18,035 bases of DNA. Origin: Bacteroidia bacterium (lineage in GTDB: Bacteria; Bacteroidota; Bacteroidia; JAESSM01; NORP286). Of the stretch, positions 6,173-14,710 are shown piece by piece; position 1 is the stretch's first letter, and every line of letters starts with the position of its first letter. Below the pieces are notes generated by a model. The model was not told the DNA's origin. It saw only the letters and a program-made list of their open reading frames with translations, and made no database searches. Position numbers and translations under genes: made by a program. The stretch covers positions 1 through 18,035 of the forward strand of contig JAESSM010000150.1 of the NCBI GenBank assembly GCA_016764115.1, written 5' to 3'.

Positions 6173-8509
6173 ATGCTCCTGATGAAACAAAAGACACAAA
6201 AGTTCTTTAGTAATTTGTACTACTCGTTTCCAGTACAATTGTTTCTTCTTCAAATGAAGAAGCATCTACTGCTATTGTCTTTCTGGCTTTTGCTTCTATC
6301 CATGATACTGCAGGCCTCATTCAAGATGTTTGGTATTCCTTACCTATTTCTGGATCCTGAATATTTGGGTAAGGTTGATTTTTGGAGTTTCCTTGTATTA
6401 GGGCTCTTTTTTGGAGGATTCATCATGGCATACAATATCGCAAGTTATATATTGAATGGATTTAGGTTTTCATTTCTCGCTACACTTTCGCGACCATTCT
6501 TTAAATATTCTCTGAATAACTTTATACTACCGTTCGCCATATTCATAATTTATTGCATTGCCATCGTTAAGTTTCAGGCCAATAATGAATTGCGGTCGAC
6601 CTATAGCATTCTAATGCACATTTCGGGCTTAACCGTAGGCACTTTGTCTATAGTTATTTTGGTTATTACTTATTTCTTCAATACGAACAAAGACATTTTT
6701 AAAATGTTCGGAGTTGAATTTAGTGACCAAAAAAGCAAACTTCAAAAGCATAGAAAAATTGTAATGAAGAAAGACCTTGAATGGAGTAGTCTTCATGAAG
6801 AAAATAGGGATTGGAGAGTAGATAACTACTTAGGACTAGGTCGCTTTCCTTCCATACTAAAACTACAATTGGTTAGAGGTACTGAACACTACGATCCTGA
6901 GATTTTAAAATCTGTATTTAAGCAGAACCATAGTAATGCCTTACTAATCCAATCCATAGCGTTTGTGACATTGTTAGCATTGAGTTTATTAAATGATTAT
7001 TCAATATTTCAAATACCAGCCGGAGCAAGTATTCTCTTGCTGCTTTCAATTATCATGATGTTTCTTGGAGCTATCAGTTTTTGGTTACGGGGGTGGAGAA
7101 CTACCATATTTATATTAGTGATCATAATCGTAAACATCCTATTTGGAAAGGATTTTTTTAATAGCACCAAAAAAGCATACGGGTTGGATTACGATTCAGA
7201 ATATGCTATTTACGACAACGATCATGTACTAAAGAACACTCACCAAGGAGTTGTTAGCAGTGATATTGAAAATACCATAGAGATATTGAATAATTGGAAA
7301 CAGAAAGTAGCTAATAAATATCAAAACAAGAAACCCAAGCTTATAGTTATATCAGCAAGTGGTGGTGGATTACGCTCAGCATTATGGACAATGAGAGCGT
7401 TGCAATATACTGATAGTGTAACAAATGGTAACTTGATGGACCATACTGCTTTAATTACGGGAGCTTCAGCTGGTCTTATAGCTGCAAGTTATTATAGAGA
7501 ACTTTACTACCGGCAAAATATTGGAAAGCTGAAAAGTCGCTACAATGTTGAATATCTTGATAACCTGTCAGGCGACATGTTGAATCCCGTGGCTTTCAGT
7601 ATGTTCGTTAACGATATGTTCCTACCGATCCAGAAATTCAATGACGGTAAATACAGCTACATAAAAGACCGAGGATATGCATTTGAACAGAAAATTAATA
7701 AAAACACCAATTTCATGCTTAATAAAAGGTTGGGAGATTATAAAGAAATTGAAAGAACTGCTGAGATCCCTATGGTTATTATTACTCCCACTATTTTAAA
7801 TGATGGTAGAAAATTGCTCATCTCACCTCAACCGATAAGTTATCTTACATCTGCTGCAAACAGTGTCCTTAATTATTCTACAGATATTGATGCAATAGAA
7901 TTTACTCGTTTCTTTGAAAAGCAAGATGCATTTAATTTAAAATTCACAAGTGCATTACGAATGAGTGCTACTTTTCCATATGTAACTCCAACTATATCAC
8001 TGCCCAGTGAACCATTAATGGATGTTATGGATGCAGGTATTCGTGACAATTATGGAATGGAAACGTCTATTCGCTTTTTAAATGTTTTCAAAGACTGGAT
8101 AAGTATTAACACAAGTGGTATCATCCTTGTACAAATAAGAGATACTGAAAAAATACGTCCTATTAAAGAAAACAGAGCAAAATCAATACTTGATAAATTC
8201 GTCAACCCATTAAGTGGATTTACCAATAACTGGGCTCAGTTTCAGGATTATAATCATGACAATTTCATTTATAGCGCAAAAAGCTGGTTTTCAGGCACAT
8301 TTGATGTGATCCGGTTTCAGTATATTCCTGAAAATGTTCATGAAAAGGCGGTTCTAAGCTGGCATTTAACTACCAGGGAAAAGCATAAGATAAAACGCTC
8401 TATTTACAGAATACAAAATCAAAAAGCTATAAACAAATTGAAAGCACTTTTACATCTGGAACAGGGGGGACTGATCACGGAGAATATGAATATTGAAGAT
8501 GGCAAATAG
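6173..8509 (+). CDS. Membrane-anchored patatin-like phospholipase/acyl hydrolase
   Basis: This 778-residue protein has two parts. Residues 1 to about 340 hold several hydrophobic helices (about 30-50, 70-95, 118-138, 148-172, then 258-275, 282-303 and 308-325) with a charged loop at about 180-250. The C-terminal half is a patatin domain. The oxyanion-hole motif SGGGLR is at 396-401, the nucleophile elbow GASAG carries Ser432, and the DAG motif carries Asp620. The Ser/Asp dyad is therefore complete and the enzyme is predicted active on acyl esters of lipids, probably at the inner membrane with the domain in the cytoplasm. The natural substrate is unknown. ATG at 6173 is used; ATG at 6182 (MKQKTQKFF) is equally possible. 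No Shine-Dalgarno site is visible. It stands alone, ending before a palindromic repeat. Confidence 0.88.
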   Translation: MLLMKQKTQKFFSNLYYSFPVQLFLLQMKKHLLLLSFWLLLLSMILQASFKMFGIPYLFLDPEYLGKVDFWSFLVLGLFFGGFIMAYNIASYILNGFRFSFLATLSRPFFKYSLNNFILPFAIFIIYCIAIVKFQANNELRSTYSILMHISGLTVGTLSIVILVITYFFNTNKDIFKMFGVEFSDQKSKLQKHRKIVMKKDLEWSSLHEENRDWRVDNYLGLGRFPSILKLQLVRGTEHYDPEILKSVFKQNHSNALLIQSIAFVTLLALSLLNDYSIFQIPAGASILLLLSIIMMFLGAISFWLRGWRTTIFILVIIIVNILFGKDFFNSTKKAYGLDYDSEYAIYDNDHVLKNTHQGVVSSDIENTIEILNNWKQKVANKYQNKKPKLIVISASGGGLRSALWTMRALQYTDSVTNGNLMDHTALITGASAGLIAASYYRELYYRQNIGKLKSRYNVEYLDNLSGDMLNPVAFSMFVNDMFLPIQKFNDGKYSYIKDRGYAFEQKINKNTNFMLNKRLGDYKEIERTAEIPMVIITPTILNDGRKLLISPQPISYLTSAANSVLNYSTDIDAIEFTRFFEKQDAFNLKFTSALRMSATFPYVTPTISLPSEPLMDVMDAGIRDNYGMETSIRFLNVFKDWISINTSGIILVQIRDTEKIRPIKENRAKSILDKFVNPLSGFTNNWAQFQDYNHDNFIYSAKSWFSGTFDVIRFQYIPENVHEKAVLSWHLTTREKHKIKRSIYRIQNQKAINKLKALLHLEQGGLITENMNIEDGK

Positions 8510-8526
8510 GTTATTTTATATCTTTT

Positions 8527-8657
8527 GAGGCTGTCTCAAAAGTCCATTTTCCTGTCATCCTGAAGAATGAAGGATCTTGTTACATCTTGATAAACTGGAA
8601 ACAAGATTCTTCACTACGTTCAGAATGACACAGATTTTTTACTGCCGAGACAGCTTC
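8527..8657. repeat. 131-bp imperfect palindrome, MITE-like interspersed element
   Basis: The outer arms GAGGCTGTCTCAAAAGT (8527-8543) and, read on the minus strand, GAAGCTGTCTCGGCAGT (8657-8641) form terminal inverted repeats. The inner arms 8553-8581 and 8600-8630 are also inverted copies and share TGTCAT, CTGAA, GAA and ATCTTGTT. There is no ORF inside. GGCTGTCTCAAAA-type ends resemble those of some insertion sequences, and the inner CATTCTGAAC...GAAGAATCTTG type of sequence recurs as an interspersed repeat in many bacterial genomes (from memory). The T-rich flanks prevent a clear target-site duplication from being called. The transcribed element would fold into one long hairpin and may also end transcription of the patatin-like gene. 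Confidence 0.75.
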
Positions 8658-8680
8658 TTTTTACTGCATTTGCTAACATA

Positions 8681-8718
8681 AAAAAAGCCGAAGCAGGAGG
8701 ACACATGCTTCGGCTTTT
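8681..8718 (-). terminator. Intrinsic terminator at the end of the division cluster
   Basis: A 13-bp perfect stem (8683-8695 with 8706-8718, core AAGCCGAAGCA and TGCTTCGGCTT) closes a 10-base loop. On the minus strand it ends in a run of T, 18 bases after the ftsZ stop. The A/T flanks make it potentially bidirectional. It marks the 3' end of the dcw transcript. Confidence 0.93.
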
Positions 8719-8735
8719 AAATTGTATCTGTAATG

Positions 8736-10250
8736 CTAATCTACATTGTCATGAAGAAACGAGTTGTTATTAGGACGCAAATTGGTATCATCTTTGTCCT
8801 TGTCATCACCATCATTGCTCAATGTAAACCGTGACATTTGCTCTTCAGAAGAATGAGGAACGCTATCTAAGTTTACATCTTTTCTCACATAAGCAGGTTC
8901 CTTTTCCAAATCTGTAACACCGGAAGGAGTTCTTAATTTCATACTCAATTCTTTCAACTTATTAATTCTGTCCTGAGATTTTTGTTCTAATTCTTCATTA
9001 GAAACTTCTTCCCTTTGAATTGTTGGCTCCGGTGGTCCAGCAACAATTTCATCAGTTTTTTCATGTATACCTTTAGAATCATCTTTAAATTCAGTTTTTT
9101 GCCACACTCCCTTGGAATGGTCAAACATAAAAGTTCCCTGTACAATATTCTTATCTTTATTCTGCTTTAATTCCGGCTCTGTTTGGTTTTCTTCATCCAT
9201 ATTCAGAGTATGTACAGTTCTTTCGTTAACATCTTCATCCAGCATTCTCACAATTTTTTGAGGTTCTATATTTTCTTGTTTATATAACTGATCATTGGTT
9301 TGGAAACCAGTTGCTATAACAGTAACACCCACTTTCTCTCCTAATGATTCATCCGTGCCATTACCCCAGATCATTTCCGCTGAAGAACCACATTCGTCTT
9401 GAATGTATTCGGTTATCTGGCTGATCTCATCCATGGTTATTTCTCTGCTGCCAGAAGTTATATTCAACAAGATATCTTTAGCACCAATAATGTTATTATC
9501 ATTTAATAGCGGAGAATTAAGTGCTAATTCAACCGCTCGTAATGCCCTGTCTTCACCTTCTGAACTTGCAGAACCCATTATTGCTACACCACTATTTGTT
9601 AATACTTTTTTAACATCTTTAAAATCAACATTGATGTAACCAGCAACAGTAATTATCTCAGCTATTCCTTTAGCAGCAGTGGTCAACACGTTATCTGCAT
9701 GACCAAAAGCTTCTGATAAAGTAAGGTTGCCATATACTTCCTTTAATTTATCATTACTTATTATCAATAATGAATCAACATTGTCTTTTAATTGGTTAAC
9801 ACCTTCCAAAGCCTGGGTTCTTCTTAATCCACCTTCAAAACCAAACGGCAAGGTTACAATACCTACTGTAAGAAGTCCAAGATCTTTAGCTGCTTTTGCA
9901 ATAACAGGGGCACCACCGGTTCCGGTTCCACCTCCCATACCCGCGGTAACAAATACCATTTTGGTATTCTCGCCTAGAATTGAGTTGATATCTTCCAGGC
10001 TTTCTTCTGCTGCCAACTTGCCAATTTCAGGAGTTGAGCCAGCGCCCATTCCTTCAGTAAGACTGGCACCCAGTTGTACTTTGTTTGGCACCGGACTTAA
10101 ATCCAATGCTTGTTGATCTGTATTACAAATGACAAAGTTGACACCTGTAATACCTTGTTTGAACATGTGGTTTACGGCATTGCTGCCTCCCCCACCAACA
10201 CCAATCACTTTAATGATCGATGATTGTTCTTTTGGTAAATCAAATTTCAT
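8736..10250 (-). CDS. ftsZ: Cell division GTPase FtsZ
   Basis: FtsZ is the tubulin-like GTPase that polymerises at mid-cell and recruits the divisome. Of 504 residues, the first roughly 320 are the conserved core: VGGGGSNAV at 18-26, the GTP-binding signature GGGTGTG at 106-112 and the T7 loop N207-V-D209-F-K-D212, which completes the neighbour's GTPase site. About 180 residues of acidic, disordered-looking linker follow. A canonical-looking tail motif, EPAYVRKDV (451-459), lies 45 residues inside the end, and the protein then finishes NNNSFLHDNVD, the tail I associate with Bacteroidota FtsZ. It is the last gene of the cluster, 49 bases after ftsA, with its own strong Shine-Dalgarno site and a terminator directly downstream. 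Confidence 0.98.
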   Translation of the reverse strand: MKFDLPKEQSSIIKVIGVGGGGSNAVNHMFKQGITGVNFVICNTDQQALDLSPVPNKVQLGASLTEGMGAGSTPEIGKLAAEESLEDINSILGENTKMVFVTAGMGGGTGTGGAPVIAKAAKDLGLLTVGIVTLPFGFEGGLRRTQALEGVNQLKDNVDSLLIISNDKLKEVYGNLTLSEAFGHADNVLTTAAKGIAEIITVAGYINVDFKDVKKVLTNSGVAIMGSASSEGEDRALRAVELALNSPLLNDNNIIGAKDILLNITSGSREITMDEISQITEYIQDECGSSAEMIWGNGTDESLGEKVGVTVIATGFQTNDQLYKQENIEPQKIVRMLDEDVNERTVHTLNMDEENQTEPELKQNKDKNIVQGTFMFDHSKGVWQKTEFKDDSKGIHEKTDEIVAGPPEPTIQREEVSNEELEQKSQDRINKLKELSMKLRTPSGVTDLEKEPAYVRKDVNLDSVPHSSEEQMSRFTLSNDGDDKDKDDTNLRPNNNSFLHDNVD

Positions 10251-10256
10251 TTTGAG

Positions 10257-10264
10257 TCCTCCTT
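10257..10264 (-). promoter_or_regulatory. Perfect Shine-Dalgarno site of ftsZ
   Basis: The minus strand reads AAGGAGGA followed by CTCAAA and the ATG, an optimal 6-base spacing and full complement to the usual 16S tail. Other genes here have weak or no sites (ftsA and the patatin-like gene none, murG GAGGAA). Bacteroidota generally do not use Shine-Dalgarno pairing, so this site is unusual and fixes the ftsZ start. Confidence 0.85.
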
Positions 10265-10299
10265 ATTTAATTTAAATAGTTTTTAGTTATTAGTTGTAG

Positions 10300-11580
10300 T
10301 TATTTTTCAAAGTCCTTATCGTCTTCAAGTAGCCACTCTTGTCCTTTTTTGATAATAGAATCAATCCATTTTCCACTGCTACTCCTTTGTGAATGTGATG
10401 CTACCAGCTGCTCATTTTGCCTATCGAGTGATTGAAATCCATTGATAACCAACCCTACACCCGTAGAATACATTGGACTCTTTACTTCTTCTATCATTCC
10501 TTTTGTTAAATGCTCGTTAGGATAACCAACACGCGCATCCATACCCGTAACATATTCTATTAGCTGCGTAATGTGTTTCAATTGAGCTCCACCACCTGTT
10601 ATTACTATACCAGCTATTAGTTTCTTTTCATATCCCGAGTTTTTGATCTCATAATAAACTTGCTCTATAATTTCTTCCAGGCGCGCTTGAATGATATGAG
10701 CCAGGTTCTTAACCGAAATTTCTTTGGGTTCCCTACCTCTTAACCCCGGAATTGCTACAATTTCATTCTCTTGATTTTCACTTGCTAATGCAGAACCAAA
10801 TTTGATCTTCAACAATTCGGCTTGATTGTGAATTATTGAACAGCCTTCTTTTATATCTTCAGTTATACTATTTCCACCGAAAGGTATAACAGCAGTATGT
10901 CGTATTATTCCATCCTGAAATATGGCTGTATCAGTTGTACCACCCCCGATATCTACCAATGCTACACCGGCCTCCTTTTCTTCTTCACTAAGTACTGCGT
11001 TAGATGAGGCCAAAGGTTCTAATACCATACTATTAACATCCAGCTCGGCTTTGTTAACACATTTATTTATATTGTTAATTGCTGTAACCTGACCAGTTAT
11101 GATGTGAAAGTTGCCTTCTAATTGAACTCCTGACATCCCTATCGGGTCTTTAATTCCCGGTTCATTATCGACTATATATTCTTGTGGGAGTACATGCACG
11201 ATCTCTACTCCAGGCAACATTATTATTTTATACATATTGTCAATCAGCCTGTCTATATCTTTTTGACTTATCTCTGAATCAACGTTATCTCTGGTAATCG
11301 AACCTCTGTTCTGTAGACTCTTAATATGCTGACCTGCAATACCTACGTTCACAACTTTAATAGCCACACTCGATTTTGTTTCAACCTCCTCCATCACCTT
11401 TTTTATTGACTGAACTGTTTTATCAATATTAGCCACAACACCTCGCATTACACCTGTGGACTCAGTTCGCGCCATACCAAGCACCTCTATTTTGCCATGC
11501 TCATTTTTTCGTCCAACAATGGCGCATATTTTGGTAGTGCCTATATCTAATCCAACAACTATATCATTTGGTTCTGTCAT
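10300..11580 (-). CDS. ftsA: Cell division protein FtsA
   Basis: FtsA is the actin-like ATPase that anchors FtsZ filaments to the cytoplasmic membrane. The 426 residues show the actin-fold nucleotide motifs in order: DIGTTK at 12-17 (phosphate 1), DIGGGTTD at 210-217 (phosphate 2) and the adenosine loop GGGAQLKHI at 329-337. The FtsA-specific 1C subdomain lies in between, at about 85-165. The end carries a plausible amphipathic membrane-binding helix at 403-420 (GKWIDSIIKKGQEWLLED). Length is normal. It starts 18 bases after ftsQ and is followed by ftsZ, the usual pair. No Shine-Dalgarno site is visible, so translation may be coupled to ftsQ. Confidence 0.97.
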   Translation of the reverse strand: MTEPNDIVVGLDIGTTKICAIVGRKNEHGKIEVLGMARTESTGVMRGVVANIDKTVQSIKKVMEEVETKSSVAIKVVNVGIAGQHIKSLQNRGSITRDNVDSEISQKDIDRLIDNMYKIIMLPGVEIVHVLPQEYIVDNEPGIKDPIGMSGVQLEGNFHIITGQVTAINNINKCVNKAELDVNSMVLEPLASSNAVLSEEEKEAGVALVDIGGGTTDTAIFQDGIIRHTAVIPFGGNSITEDIKEGCSIIHNQAELLKIKFGSALASENQENEIVAIPGLRGREPKEISVKNLAHIIQARLEEIIEQVYYEIKNSGYEKKLIAGIVITGGGAQLKHITQLIEYVTGMDARVGYPNEHLTKGMIEEVKSPMYSTGVGLVINGFQSLDRQNEQLVASHSQRSSSGKWIDSIIKKGQEWLLEDDKDFEK

Positions 11581-11598
11581 ATCGACTGCTTTTAAAAA

Positions 11599-12411
11599 TT
11601 AGAAATACCGAGAACAAACAATTTGATCTTGATATTTAAGGTTTATTGTTTTATACTTTTCCCACCCAACTTTACTTAACCCTTCCATGTAAAAGGCATA
11701 TAACTTTTCAAACTTTTCTTCAATCTTGTCCGTGTTGCCAAATAATATCTTATGGCCACCAACCCTTGGGATCAGTTCATATTCCTTTTTATCGTTAACA
11801 TAGATCTGTTCTATTTGGGCATTCCAAAAATTACTGGCAGATATAAACTTTGCCAATTTATATAGATCCATATGTTCATTGTTTTTATTGTCATCAATAA
11901 TGTCTATAGAATCATTTTCACCGAAGCCAATGTTGCCATTAGCAACCATTACTCTAGAACTGAACATTTTTGAAGTTGGAAAAGTATTTCCTTGTTTATC
12001 CAAATAAAAACTTTCATTTCTTTTATTGATGATCCTTACTAAAGCTTGAACCTGCGTCACATCTATCATTAAATTGCCACCCAGATCCGTATAAACTTCC
12101 GCATTATTGATAAATGGGTTTCGTTCTAGATCACTTTCAAGCTCTCTTAAATCAACTGTTCTAATTAATCGCTCGTTTAATTCCCCCTTTTCATTATTAA
12201 TGATTCCTTGAACATTCGCAGATTCAATAAAAAACTCATCTCCAGGAAAAATTGAAACATTTACAGTATTACACAACAAATTCCCTTTTTGCTCCTCTAC
12301 GAAAGCAAAAAGCGCGAAGATAAATGCAAAGACCACCAAGCCACAAACAATGTGGAAAACTTTTAGCATTAAGGACTTAAAATTTTCAATTTTGAACTTT
12401 ATCTTCTTCAT
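11599..12411 (-). CDS. ftsQ: Cell division protein FtsQ/DivIB
   Basis: FtsQ is a bitopic inner-membrane protein of the divisome scaffold that links cytoplasmic and periplasmic division proteins. The 270 residues comprise a basic cytoplasmic N-terminus, one membrane helix at about 18-38 (VFHIVCGLVVFAFIFALFAFV) and a periplasmic part. That part has a POTRA-like segment (about 55-125, with ELESDLERNPFINNAEVYTDLGG, recalling the family's L.RnPfV..A.V motif) and a beta domain. Sequence conservation in this family is low, so the call rests on topology, the POTRA motif and position between murC/murB and ftsA. The start lies 4 bases after the stop of the fused gene, and GGAGAAGGA about 10 bases upstream may assist initiation. 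Confidence 0.93.
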   Translation of the reverse strand: MKKIKFKIENFKSLMLKVFHIVCGLVVFAFIFALFAFVEEQKGNLLCNTVNVSIFPGDEFFIESANVQGIINNEKGELNERLIRTVDLRELESDLERNPFINNAEVYTDLGGNLMIDVTQVQALVRIINKRNESFYLDKQGNTFPTSKMFSSRVMVANGNIGFGENDSIDIIDDNKNNEHMDLYKLAKFISASNFWNAQIEQIYVNDKKEYELIPRVGGHKILFGNTDKIEEKFEKLYAFYMEGLSKVGWEKYKTINLKYQDQIVCSRYF

Positions 12412-12415
12412 ATTA

Positions 12416-14707
12416 TTAAAATCCTTCTCCTGCTTTTTGAACTTCCATTTCTAATCTTATCTTAAATTTTTCATATACCGTAGTTTTCACTAATTCAATC
12501 AATTCCATCATTTCTTTTGCCGATGCATTTCTATTATTGATCAAAAAATTAGCATGCTTATCACTAACGTGTGCTTCTCCATGCTTATATCCTTTTAGTC
12601 CACTTGCCTCAATTAACCTTGCTGCATGGTCTCCTTTTGGATTCTTAAACAATGACCCAACATTCAACGTATTTACCGGCTGAGCGTTATTACGGCTATC
12701 TAACAACTCTTTTCGTTTATCAAGGACAACTTGAGCATTATCCACCTTATTCAATTTAAACGTTGCTTCAAGGACAATGTCTTTTCCTAGATCTGTATGA
12801 CGATATCTATAATTTATGTCACTCGATTTTAGTTTTAACAGTTCACCATTTCTTATCACCTGAACCTCTTCAACTAAATCAAACATTTCAGTTTGATATG
12901 CCCCTGCATTCATCCTTACTGCACCACCAATTGTAGCAGGGATTCCTGCAGTACCCTCCAATCCTTGAAGCCCCATTTTCAAGGTCTCCAATGATAACTT
13001 AGGTAAACTATAAGATGCCCCGACTGTTACATTGCAGTTATCCACATTTAAGTAGTCAAACACATTTTTCATGAAAATAGTAACCCCTCTTATTCCTTTG
13101 TCTCCAACTAACAAATTGGAGCCATTTCCCAAAACAAAAAAGGGCACTTTGTGTTTAATCACATATTTCATAACCCGTACCAACCCATCCTTTGATACTG
13201 GTTTTAGAAATATATCGGCAGGGCCTCCTATTTTTAGCGTTGTATATTTAGACAATGGTTCATTTAACAATAACTCTCCATCAAAAATCTCTTCTATATC
13301 TTTCACAACCCTTTGCAGTTGACTTTTCAAACATTTATTTCTAATTGCGGGTACTAATTGATCAATATCACCAGCACCAATAGTTAATAGAACATCTATG
13401 TCATCTGTATTGAGCTCACTGGTTAAAGCATCTTTTGAAGAAAGCTTCTTATTGGATAATTGTATCTTTTCTAATAAAGCTTCTGAAGTAACACCTTCAA
13501 TGGCCTTTTCCCGTGCGGGATAAATTGGTAAAACAGTTAGTTCATCAACATTACTCAAGCTTTCAGCAAATTCATCCATAAAATCTTGCGTTCTTGAATA
13601 CAAGTGAGGCTGAAATACCGCAGTTATCTTTTTATCAGGATACAACTCCTTAATTGAGTTAATGCAGGCTGAAACTTCATTCGGGTGATGCGCATAATCA
13701 TCAATATATATCAAGTCATCATGCTTGAATATATATTCAAACCTGCGCTTAACTCCTGCATAGGAACTCAAAGAATTTCTAATACGTTCTGGTCCAATGT
13801 TCAATTTTATGGCAACAGCAATTGCAGCAATCGCATTTTCAATATTGTGAATGCCATTTAATCCTAATGTTAAGTTTGAAATTGTTTCGCTTTCACCCTT
13901 ATATTCAAAAACATATCTTTTACTATAATAGCTCCCATTTGCATTTTCTTGCAATATATTTGAGCCACAATGTTTAGAACTTTCTTTTAATCCATAATTG
14001 GTATCCGTGGCTTCTATTTCTCCGAAATTTTCTATGTTGTCATTTATTATTAAACAACCATCCTGTTTTATATTTGCAGCAAACGCATGAAAACCCTTTT
14101 CTAATTCTTCTTTTGATCCATATATGTCCAGATGGTCAGCATCAATAGAAGTTATAACCGCGATATCAGGTTCTAAATCCAGAAAAGATCGATCAAATTC
14201 ATCCGCTTCAATAACAAATACATCATTCTTTCCACTGATAAAATTAGATTCATAATTAGTTGCAATGCCTCCTAAAAAAGCTGTACAATCATACCCGGTA
14301 TCTTTTAATATATGGGCAATGATTGAGGCCGTAGTTGTTTTACCATGACTTCCTGCAACTGCAATAACATACTTGCCATTAGCAATTAGGCCAAGAACTT
14401 GTGACCTCTTATAAACATTAAATTGATTATCTCTAAAAAAAGAAAGTTCTGTATGATCTGCAGAAATAGCCGGTGTGTATATCACCAGGCAATCATCTTT
14501 TTCTTTGAATTGATCCGGAATCAGGGTAACATCATCATCGAAATGAATATCCATACCCATATGGAGCAACTCGTCTGTTAAGGGAGTGGGTGTTTTATCG
14601 TAGCCACCTACTTCTTTATTTATGCTGAAAAAGTACCGCGCCAAGGCACTCATTCCAATGCCTCCTATTCCTATTAAATAAACTCTATTGATACTTTCTG
14701 ACTTCAA
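12416..14707 (-). CDS. murC/murB: MurC-MurB fusion: UDP-MurNAc L-alanine ligase plus UDP-GlcNAc-enolpyruvate reductase
   Basis: One uninterrupted 763-codon frame encodes two successive peptidoglycan enzymes. Residues 1 to about 455 are MurC: Rossmann loop GIGGIGMS (13-20), P-loop AGSHGKTTT (118-126), EADEFD (167-172), HNIENA (287-292) and DDYAHHPNEV (336-345). After a short helical linker (about 456-480), residues to 763 are MurB, an FAD-dependent reductase: KIGGPADIF (492-500), GNGSNLLVGD (527-536), YRYRHT (633-638), GSLFKNP with probable proton-donor Ser685, and LEMEV (752-756) with the C-terminal catalytic Glu. MurB makes UDP-MurNAc and MurC adds L-Ala, so product and substrate meet in one protein. 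The start must be TTG: in frame upstream there is only AAA and then the murG stop, and no ATG or GTG lies between the TTG and the Rossmann loop. Confidence 0.95.
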   Translation of the reverse strand: MKSESINRVYLIGIGGIGMSALARYFFSINKEVGGYDKTPTPLTDELLHMGMDIHFDDDVTLIPDQFKEKDDCLVIYTPAISADHTELSFFRDNQFNVYKRSQVLGLIANGKYVIAVAGSHGKTTTASIIAHILKDTGYDCTAFLGGIATNYESNFISGKNDVFVIEADEFDRSFLDLEPDIAVITSIDADHLDIYGSKEELEKGFHAFAANIKQDGCLIINDNIENFGEIEATDTNYGLKESSKHCGSNILQENANGSYYSKRYVFEYKGESETISNLTLGLNGIHNIENAIAAIAVAIKLNIGPERIRNSLSSYAGVKRRFEYIFKHDDLIYIDDYAHHPNEVSACINSIKELYPDKKITAVFQPHLYSRTQDFMDEFAESLSNVDELTVLPIYPAREKAIEGVTSEALLEKIQLSNKKLSSKDALTSELNTDDIDVLLTIGAGDIDQLVPAIRNKCLKSQLQRVVKDIEEIFDGELLLNEPLSKYTTLKIGGPADIFLKPVSKDGLVRVMKYVIKHKVPFFVLGNGSNLLVGDKGIRGVTIFMKNVFDYLNVDNCNVTVGASYSLPKLSLETLKMGLQGLEGTAGIPATIGGAVRMNAGAYQTEMFDLVEEVQVIRNGELLKLKSSDINYRYRHTDLGKDIVLEATFKLNKVDNAQVVLDKRKELLDSRNNAQPVNTLNVGSLFKNPKGDHAARLIEASGLKGYKHGEAHVSDKHANFLINNRNASAKEMMELIELVKTTVYEKFKIRLEMEVQKAGEGF

Positions 14708-14710
14708 TTT

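Noticed and set aside
9727..10116. 129-codon plus-strand ORF opposite ftsZ
   Set aside because: It is antisense to the most conserved part of ftsZ. The proline/serine-rich translation looks like a shadow of the glycine-rich GTP-binding region.
13250..13350. MurC/MurB fusion as a sequencing artefact
   Set aside because: Both halves are in one frame with no stop, the linker is ordinary coding sequence, and the MurB part has no own credible start with a ribosome site. An artefact would need an indel or a lost stop at exactly this point, which the sequence gives no sign of.
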